Shown here in pieces: positions 13,655-18,639 of a DNA stretch of 18,639 nucleotides. The translations under genes and the position numbers were made by a program. How positions within the stretch are numbered: position 1 is the stretch's first letter; every line of letters begins with the position of its first letter. Under the pieces are notes generated by a model. The model ran no database searches and was not told the origin of the DNA. It saw only the letters and a program-made list of their open reading frames with translations. The DNA comes from Patescibacteria group bacterium. Its GTDB lineage: Bacteria; Patescibacteriota; Saccharimonadia; Saccharimonadales; CAIOMD01. The stretch spans positions 1 through 18,639 of the forward strand of contig JALOQO010000016.1 in NCBI GenBank assembly GCA_025453305.1, written 5' to 3'.

Positions 13655-14758
13655 ATGCAAGTACGGCGCAATAAGAACACTGCTCCTGAATGGATACCGC
13701 GAATTATCGCGCTTGTAATTGCTGCGGTAATCTCCACATTACTGGTTTTATTTGTTATTTATCAGATTAGAGATTTAATTGCTTGGTTAGCGATTGCATT
13801 ATTTCTATCATTCGCGCTAGAACCACTGGTAAACTACCTGGTACATAAAGGCTGGAATAGGAATCTGGCTACAGTAGTTGTAATATTTAGTTTCTTGATG
13901 ATTATTATTGGGTTTATTGCTTCTATGTTGCCGTTAATTGTTCAGCAGTCGGTAGAACTAATAAAACAATCTCCATCGTGGCTTACATCTGCCGTGGACT
14001 CATTTAATAGAATATTTGGCACTTCGGTCACCCAAGCTGATATTCTGGGTAATGTAACGGCTGCTGACAGACAGATAGGCGATTATATAAATAGTGCGGC
14101 AGTAAATCTGTTGGGTTTTAGCAGGCAGTTACTATATAGTTTTGTACAGGTTTTTGCGGTTTTACTTTTTACATTTTATTTTGTAAAAGATGGGCCTGCC
14201 CTAAGAAGATTAATATGTTCTTTTTTGCGACCCATTCAACAGAGATTTTTGTTAAACACCTGGGAACTTGCTATCGAAAAAACCGGTGGTTATATATTTT
14301 CTAGATTAATTCTGGTAGTTATATCGTTCTTTGTTCATTATATTTTCTTTATAATAATTGGTCTGCCCTTTGCTTTACCATTGGCTCTTTGGATGGGTTT
14401 AGTATCACAATTTGTACCAATTATAGGTACCTACATTGCGGCCGCTTTACCAGTTTTGGTTGCTTTGTTGGTAAACCCGTTTTTAGCACTATTAGTATTA
14501 TTATTTATTATTGTGTATCAACAGGTAGAAAACTACTTTTTTATGCCAAAAATATCAGCCCAAACAATGGAGCTACACCCAGCAGTAGCTTTTGGTGCGG
14601 TTATGGCTGGGATTAGTCTAGGTGGCGCCATAGGTGCAATCTTAGCTTTACCGGTAGCTGGTGTATTACAAGAAATTACTAAAGGTTATCTAAGACAAAA
14701 TAAAGTTATAGAATCTAAACTTACTAAAAAATCATTAACACCAACTAAAAATCATTGA
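13655..14758 (+). CDS. AI-2E family (PerM/UPF0118) membrane protein, copy 2
   Basis: A 367-aa multi-pass protein of the same family as the one at 11122-12228, but clearly diverged. Seen: an N-terminal helix (about residues 15-35), FLSFALEPLVNYLVHKGWNR (typical second segment), a soluble loop (about 90-135), FYFVKDGPALRRLICSFL before helix 5, and the C-terminal motif QFVPIIGTYIAAALPVLVAL plus QVENYFFMPKISAQTMELHP. The latter matches the family signature more closely than copy 1. It is second in the operon, 15 bp after the previous stop. There is no clear Shine-Dalgarno, so translation may be coupled. Confidence 0.9.
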   Translation: MQVRRNKNTAPEWIPRIIALVIAAVISTLLVLFVIYQIRDLIAWLAIALFLSFALEPLVNYLVHKGWNRNLATVVVIFSFLMIIIGFIASMLPLIVQQSVELIKQSPSWLTSAVDSFNRIFGTSVTQADILGNVTAADRQIGDYINSAAVNLLGFSRQLLYSFVQVFAVLLFTFYFVKDGPALRRLICSFLRPIQQRFLLNTWELAIEKTGGYIFSRLILVVISFFVHYIFFIIIGLPFALPLALWMGLVSQFVPIIGTYIAAALPVLVALLVNPFLALLVLLFIIVYQQVENYFFMPKISAQTMELHPAVAFGAVMAGISLGGAIGAILALPVAGVLQEITKGYLRQNKVIESKLTKKSLTPTKNH

Positions 14759-14806
14759 CTATTTGTTTAATTAGTAGTAAATTTCAGATACAACTAAGGA
14801 GGTTCT

Positions 14807-15376
14807 ATGTCTAAAGAGGTAAAAGCTCTAGAATTTGATCAGGATACCAAAAATCTATGGTGGGTTTTGGTGTTAACCGGTGTTCTATCGGTAATATTTG
14901 GGTTTGTAGCTATTATTTGGCCGCAGATTACAATAGGGGTACTAGCGCTACTCTTCGCGGTGTTTATAGGTGTTAACGGGGTTGTCGATGTAGTTCAGGG
15001 CGTTAAAAAGTTGGGCAAATCTGTTTTTGCTGGGCTACTTAACTTATTAATAGGGTTTTTGGCAATAGGTGTTTCGGTGTTCTTGCTAGCTAATGTTGGG
15101 TCTGGATTTGCGATAGCAACATTGGTGTTAGTAATTTCTTTAAGTTTCATAGTAAGGGGTGTTCTGGTAATGGTACTAGCTTTTAGCGAACCAGATTTAC
15201 ATAGTAGCCGATGGTTTGGGTTTTTTGTAGGTATGTTATCGGTATTAGCCGGATTGGTAATTGCTTGGTACCCACAGGCTGGTACGCTTGCTTGGGTATG
15301 GGTAGTTGGGTTGTTTGCCCTAATTGCTGGAGCGATGCAAATTGCAGTTGGTCTTACCGCTAAAGATCAGAAATAA
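14807..15376 (+). CDS. HdeD/DUF308 family membrane protein
   Basis: A 189-aa protein with six predicted membrane helices in a duplicated three-helix arrangement. The first helix runs in WWVLVLTGVLSVIFGFVAII, followed by WPQITIGVLALLFAVFIGVNGVVDVV, and the second half repeats the pattern with WFGFFVGMLSVLAGLVIAWYPQAG. This WP/YP-x3-G pattern after helices 1 and 4-5 is the DUF308 repeat of HdeD, linked in E. coli to acid resistance. A strong Shine-Dalgarno AAGGAGG at 14796-14802 sets the ATG. It is the last gene of the operon and is followed by a strong terminator. Confidence 0.88.
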   Translation: MSKEVKALEFDQDTKNLWWVLVLTGVLSVIFGFVAIIWPQITIGVLALLFAVFIGVNGVVDVVQGVKKLGKSVFAGLLNLLIGFLAIGVSVFLLANVGSGFAIATLVLVISLSFIVRGVLVMVLAFSEPDLHSSRWFGFFVGMLSVLAGLVIAWYPQAGTLAWVWVVGLFALIAGAMQIAVGLTAKDQK

Positions 15377-15397
15377 AAAATATGTTACTATAGTATT

Positions 15398-15449
15398 GGA
15401 AGATTCATCTTCCGCTAAAGCCGGGCGAAACATCCCGGCTTTTATGATT
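15398..15449 (+). terminator. Tandem hairpins ending the membrane-protein operon
   Basis: Hairpin 1: GGAAGA-TTCA-TCTTCC (15398-15413). Hairpin 2: AAGCCGGG (15418-15425) with CCCGGCTT (15434-15441), an 8-bp GC-rich stem, then a T-rich tail. The second is a standard intrinsic terminator. A TATAGT box (about 15390) just before hairpin 1 could also start a short RNA of about 50 nt. Confidence 0.82.
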
Positions 15450-15458
15450 TTTTATGTT

Positions 15459-15488
15459 TTGCAATATAGGCTACAATTAGACTTATAG
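15459..15488 (+). promoter_or_regulatory. Possible rmuC promoter
   Basis: TTGCAA (15459-15464), an 18-bp spacer and TTATAG (15483-15488), in the gap after the terminator. It is a weak match, chosen because rmuC must have its own promoter after the terminator. A GGGG tract before the ATG at 15522 may serve as the ribosome binding site. Confidence 0.35.
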
Positions 15489-15521
15489 CAAAAGTAAATT
15501 ACTATAGAAAATGGGGTATGT

Positions 15522-16580
15522 ATGGTGGTAGAGATTTTATTAATTACCGTAATTGTGTTTTTATTGTTGATTTTAATTTTAGTTGTACAAAATAAAGGTA
15601 ACAAAACTTCGCAAAACGAAGACATTGCTAAACTTAGTGAACAGCTAGATAGGTTAAAAGATAGTATTAATCTGACAGTTAACGACCGGATTGATAAAAA
15701 CACTAAAATGATGCAAGAAACTATGCAAACTCAATTTGGACAAAGCGCCAAACTAATAACAGATGTAACGCAAAGATTAACTAAACTAGACGAAACAAAT
15801 AAAAGAGTTGTAGATGTTGCCGATGAACTTAAAATGCTCCAAAATGTGCTTCAAAATCCGAAGCAAAGAGGAGGTGTTGGTGAATATTACCTAGAAACAG
15901 TTTTAGCAAATGTTATGCCACCAAGTGTTTATCAAATGCAGTACAGGTTTAAAGATGGTGAAATCGTAGATGCTATTATCAAGCTCGACAAAGATCGAAT
16001 CTTACCAATAGATAGTAAATTTACACTAGAAAATTACAATCGCTTTATTGAAGAAAAAGATAAAGCTAAAAAAGAATCGTTTGCAGCACTATTTAAAAAA
16101 GACTTAAAAAATCGCATAGACGAAACGGCAAAATACATTAGGCCTAACGAAAATACTCTAGATTACGGTTTTATGTTTATACCAAGCGAAGCCATATATT
16201 ATGATTTATTGGTTAACGAAGTGGGGGCAACAAATACAAGTTCGCGTGATTTAATAGAGTATGCCTTTAGAGATAAACATGTAATTATTGTTAGCCCCAC
16301 CACCCTACTTGCCTACCTGCAAACAGTAATGCAAGGCCTAAGAAGTTTACAAATAGAAGAGCAAGCTAAAGAAATACAAAAACGGGTAGGAGAATTGGGC
16401 AAGCATATAGCCACACACGAAGGATTTATGCAAAAACTAGGCAATAGTTTAGGAACAACTGTTAATCATTTTAATTCGGCTCATAAAGAGCTAAAGAAAA
16501 TGGATAAAGATGTGGTTAAAATAGCCGATACTAACCCATCGGTTGAACCGTTGCTTATTGATAAGCCCCAATCTGATTAA
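15522..16580 (+). CDS. rmuC: RmuC-family protein
   Basis: A 352-aa protein with an N-terminal membrane helix (residues about 3-24), a coiled coil (about 30-110; LSEQLDRLKDSINL, TQRLTKLDETNKRV) and the RmuC domain. The latter is recognised by QNPKQRGGVGEYYLETVLAN, then DAIIKL with LPIDSKFTLENYNRF, and IRPNENTLDYGFMFIPSEAIYYDLL. RmuC proteins limit inversions at repeats and are related to PD-(D/E)xK nucleases, with DSKF as the candidate active-site segment. The length is shorter than the E. coli protein (about 475 aa), mainly in the coiled-coil part. Its TAA shares TTAA with the convergent hydrolase stop. Confidence 0.93.
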   Translation: MVVEILLITVIVFLLLILILVVQNKGNKTSQNEDIAKLSEQLDRLKDSINLTVNDRIDKNTKMMQETMQTQFGQSAKLITDVTQRLTKLDETNKRVVDVADELKMLQNVLQNPKQRGGVGEYYLETVLANVMPPSVYQMQYRFKDGEIVDAIIKLDKDRILPIDSKFTLENYNRFIEEKDKAKKESFAALFKKDLKNRIDETAKYIRPNENTLDYGFMFIPSEAIYYDLLVNEVGATNTSSRDLIEYAFRDKHVIIVSPTTLLAYLQTVMQGLRSLQIEEQAKEIQKRVGELGKHIATHEGFMQKLGNSLGTTVNHFNSAHKELKKMDKDVVKIADTNPSVEPLLIDKPQSD

Positions 16581-17887
16581 TCTTGCAATAAATCTAATGT
16601 TAGTGCTGCTGTCCAGCTAAAGTCAGCACTACCCAAGCCGGCCCCAGTCAAAGGATTATAATATTCCCAAATCCCGTTTTCTCTAACTAGCTCTAAGGTG
16701 TGGCTTTTTAGGGCTTGAGCTTCTGTGTCAAAACCCATTCTTTTTAACCCATCTATTATTAACCAATTAGTATTAACCCAGGTAGGTCCTTGCCAGTATC
16801 TGTTTTGGTTAAAAAATCGACTATTTTTAGGAACGGTAGGAATAGGATGGTTTAACCAAAAAGCAGTGTCCGTAAATAATATTTTTACTAGCATTTTTGC
16901 TCTCGATTGGTTGATGGTACCGCTATAAAGTGGCAATAAGCTTGAAATCGTAGGTATTAAGATAGGCTTATTGGTAATAAAATCTCGGCTAAAATATACC
17001 CCAAAATCATCATTCCATAAATTCTCTAAAGCAGTGTCTGTGGATTTAATGTTATCCATTAAGTCTTTGGGTAATTTTTTGCCAGTAGCTTTCGCGATGT
17101 CTTTTAAAATATGATTATTTCGAGCGAAAATTGCATTAAAACCGACATCTTCTATAACAAAAAGTGATCGGTGCAGAATTTTATCGATATCATAATATTT
17201 TCTTCTTAGCCTTAGTACGGTATCCCAACACATGAGGGCATCAATATTGCGCATTCTTTGATCACTCGGGACCGACCTAGTGTCGCGCCTAACAACATTT
17301 ATAAACTTTTCTAATTTAAAATTTTCTATAGCCGCAATCCAAAGTGGCCGGCTATGTTCCCTTAGCTGCTGTGTCCAGGGCGGGGTGTTATCCAAGCCTG
17401 TTTCGTAAGGGTGAATCTGCAAAGTTAAGCCTTGATTATGAGGGTCTCTTTCTTTGTAAAGCCATTGATGATAAGCAACCAAAGCTGGGTACATTTTTTT
17501 GTAAAAGTTAATTCTGTCGCCATTATTTAAAGCTTGCCCAACACTCCAGGTTGCTTGGGCTAGTAATGGGGGCTGGGTGATACCGCTAGTAGATACTTCG
17601 TTTGGCGATGCGCTTGATGTCCAGCTTCTCCAAACATTACGGTCTCTAGCATATTTTGGATCAGAACTAAATATCATGTGGGGCATCATTCCGTTGTGCC
17701 ACTGCCCATGCAGTAAACTTAAAAGCTCTTGTTTAGCCCGTTCTGGGTCTATATGTGACCAACCAATAGCCGAAAAACAACTATCCCACAACCACTGATG
17801 CGGGTACAGGCCCGGAGATGGTACTGTATGGGTACCAAAATCATTAGCCTTAAGTACATCTTCGCAGGTTACCGCTAGCGCATTCAT
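16577..17887 (-). CDS. GH63-like glycoside hydrolase (glycerate-glycoside hydrolase type)
   Basis: A 436-aa (alpha/alpha)6-barrel hydrolase. Motifs: HQWLWDSCFSAIG (30-42), GQWHNGMMPHMIF (61-73), HPYETGLDNTPPW (159-171), NRYWQGPTWVNTNW and WEYYNPLTGAG with FSWTAAL near the end. The order and spacing match GH63 mannosylglycerate/glucosylglycerate hydrolases. By analogy D166 (in TGLDNTPPW) is the candidate general acid and E408 (in WEYYNP) the candidate base; that assignment is inference. Other possibilities are amylo-alpha-1,6-glucosidase or trehalase-like enzymes. There is no signal peptide, so it probably acts on an imported or internal compatible solute or oligosaccharide. The ATG lies 6 nt from TATACT, implying a leaderless mRNA. 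Confidence 0.82.
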   Translation of the reverse strand: MNALAVTCEDVLKANDFGTHTVPSPGLYPHQWLWDSCFSAIGWSHIDPERAKQELLSLLHGQWHNGMMPHMIFSSDPKYARDRNVWRSWTSSASPNEVSTSGITQPPLLAQATWSVGQALNNGDRINFYKKMYPALVAYHQWLYKERDPHNQGLTLQIHPYETGLDNTPPWTQQLREHSRPLWIAAIENFKLEKFINVVRRDTRSVPSDQRMRNIDALMCWDTVLRLRRKYYDIDKILHRSLFVIEDVGFNAIFARNNHILKDIAKATGKKLPKDLMDNIKSTDTALENLWNDDFGVYFSRDFITNKPILIPTISSLLPLYSGTINQSRAKMLVKILFTDTAFWLNHPIPTVPKNSRFFNQNRYWQGPTWVNTNWLIIDGLKRMGFDTEAQALKSHTLELVRENGIWEYYNPLTGAGLGSADFSWTAALTLDLLQD

Positions 17888-17893
17888 ACTAGT

Positions 17894-17899
17894 AGTATA
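17894..17899 (-). promoter_or_regulatory. -10 box of the glycoside hydrolase gene (leaderless)
   Basis: TATACT on the minus strand, 6 nt before the ATG at 17887, with TTTACC about 18 bp further upstream as a possible -35. The region overlaps the yajQ 3' end (stop at 17906-17908). Confidence 0.5.
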
Positions 17900-17905
17900 A
17901 TCTTT

Positions 17906-18067
17906 TTACTTGTAATTGGTAAATATAATTGGAAACTCGAATTCGCTAGTTTTAAGTATATTGATCGCTTGCTGGAGTTCGTCTTTTTTGGGGCTCATAA
18001 CCCTAACCGATTCACCCTGTATTTGTGTTTTAACTTTTGGCAGGTGCTCTAGGGCGGCTGTCGCCAT
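17906..18067 (-). CDS. yajQ: YajQ/UPF0234 family protein, C-terminal fragment
   Basis: The C-terminal 49-53 residues of a YajQ-type nucleotide-binding protein. The segment LPKVKTQIQGESVRVMSPKK, then DELQQAINILKTSEFEFPII and FTNYK matches the family's C-terminal end (KVQAQIQGDEVRV, then DDLQAVI). Normal length is about 160 aa; the upstream two thirds are absent. The break coincides with the change from AT-rich to GC-rich sequence at about 18065-18070, so it is a join, not a short gene. The apparent ATG at 18067 may belong to the neighbouring sequence. YajQ/VieB-like proteins bind nucleotides such as c-di-GMP in some species. Confidence 0.85.
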   Translation of the reverse strand: MATAALEHLPKVKTQIQGESVRVMSPKKDELQQAINILKTSEFEFPIIFTNYK

Positions 18068-18068
18068 G

Positions 18069-18639
18069 TTATTCTTCCTCATCCTTCCCCAGGTAGGCCT
18101 CCAGGACCTGGGGATTCTCCTGGGCCGCCTGGGGCGGGCCGGAGAAGATGGTGGCGCCGAAATCCAGGACCTGCACCTGCTGGCACAGGTCCATGACCAC
18201 CCCCATGTGGTGCTCGATGAGGAGGATGGTGAGCTTGAATTCCCGGCGCAGCTCCCGGAGCAGTTCCACCAACGCTACGGTTTCCGCCTGATTCATGCCG
18301 GCCGCAGGCTCATCCAGCAGGAGCAGTTTGGGGCGGCTGATCAAGGCCCGGGCGATCTCCAGGCGGCGCTGCTCGCCGTAGGGCAGATTCCGGGCCGGAG
18401 CCTGGGCATAGCCGCCTAACCCGAAGCGCTCCAGGATCGCCATGGCCTGCTCAGTAAAATGCCGTTCCCGTCTCCGGAAAAAGGCCGTCCGCCCGATAAT
18501 CTGCCAGAAGGAATAATCATAGAGGGCAAAGGCCCCCAGCCGGATATTATCCAGGACGGTCATGTCCTTGAATAGACGAATGTTCTGAAACGTCCGGCCC
18601 ATGCCCGCGGCCATGATGCGGTAGCTGGGCCAGCCGGTG
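18069..18639 (-). CDS. livG: LivG-like branched-chain amino acid ABC transporter ATPase, partial (foreign, GC-rich)
   Basis: A partial gene that continues past the right window edge; 190 residues are visible. Seen: MGRTFQNIRLF (Q-loop), LPYGEQRRLEIARAL (ABC signature), LLLLDEPAAGMN (Walker B), LIEHHMGVVMDL (switch His) and the C-terminal VLDFGATIFSGPP typical of LivG. Walker A lies outside. LivG energises high-affinity uptake of Leu/Ile/Val. GC content and codon use are strongly different from the rest of the window (third positions mostly G or C), and such transporters are usual in Proteobacteria and rare in reduced CPR genomes. It is very probably from another organism joined to this contig. 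Confidence 0.9.
   Translation of the reverse strand, partial: TGWPSYRIMAAGMGRTFQNIRLFKDMTVLDNIRLGAFALYDYSFWQIIGRTAFFRRRERHFTEQAMAILERFGLGGYAQAPARNLPYGEQRRLEIARALISRPKLLLLDEPAAGMNQAETVALVELLRELRREFKLTILLIEHHMGVVMDLCQQVQVLDFGATIFSGPPQAAQENPQVLEAYLGKDEEE

Noticed and set aside
1..18065. Reassigned UGA (code 25) as in Gracilibacteria/Absconditabacteria
   Set aside because: All genes read through at full length with TAA/TAG stops and conserved glycines use GGN; no in-frame TGA is needed.
17916..18419. A plus-strand reading frame of 167 codons across the junction
   Set aside because: It is antisense to yajQ and livG, mixes two compositions, and has no domain; it arises from GC-rich codon bias in livG.
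1..18639. CRISPR arrays, tRNA and rRNA genes
   Set aside because: No direct-repeat arrays, cloverleaf-like sequences or rRNA-conserved segments were recognised; short tRNA-like structures cannot be fully excluded by eye.

Overview
The window is a metagenome-like contig. About 18 kb of AT-rich sequence (1 to about 18065) is joined at the right to about 570 bp of GC-rich DNA that belongs to a different genome. The AT-rich part looks like a small-genome Patescibacteria/CPR bacterium, most likely Saccharibacteria-like. The reasons are compact genes with short or overlapping gaps, a DUF3152-type metalloprotease otherwise typical of Actinobacteria, short single-pass secreted proteins with a GFSHLxL N-terminus, several genes that appear to be transcribed leaderless, and standard stop codons (TAA/TAG; no sign of UGA recoding). 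The phylum call is inference; no rRNA marker is present.

Layout, left to right. (1) 2-~415: the 3' part of a DDE (rve) transposase running into the 3' end of rarA, which loses its normal C-terminus there. (2) rarA (-) and typA (+) are divergent. typA has a terminator-like hairpin in its leader. hsp20 follows, with a textbook CIRCE operator wrapped around a strong sigma70 promoter and overlapping the typA stop codon. (3) A protein with an RN-x3-H (HEPN-like) motif and a CBS pair converges with a membrane-anchored HExxHxxGxxH protein (DUF3152). (4) An acetate kinase homologue follows that has lost most catalytic residues. (5) A redox block comes next: a membrane-anchored rhodanese and a glutaredoxin (-), divergent from a Fur-family regulator (+), with a perfect 9-bp inverted repeat in the shared promoter region. 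(6) A SAM riboswitch of the SAM-I/SAM-IV clan precedes metK, but metK is broken by an internal out-of-frame deletion of roughly 50 nt. (7) Two exported or anchored proteins of unknown function. (8) A membrane block holds two AI-2E (PerM-like) family proteins, a multi-pass protein of unknown function and an HdeD/DUF308 protein, closed by a strong terminator. (9) rmuC converges with a GH63-like glycoside hydrolase, followed by the 3' end of yajQ. (10) From about 18066 to the end there is a LivG-type ABC ATPase fragment of high GC content, with a yajQ break exactly at the composition change. This is most simply a chimeric join.

The coherent biology lies in stress and regulation: HrcA/CIRCE control of a small heat-shock protein, a Fur-family regulator probably controlling a thiol-redox pair and itself, and SAM-sensing control of SAM synthesis. 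The most unusual items are the catalytically degenerate acetate kinase, the HEPN-like/CBS fusion, the SAM-riboswitch/broken-metK pair, and the leaderless starts.
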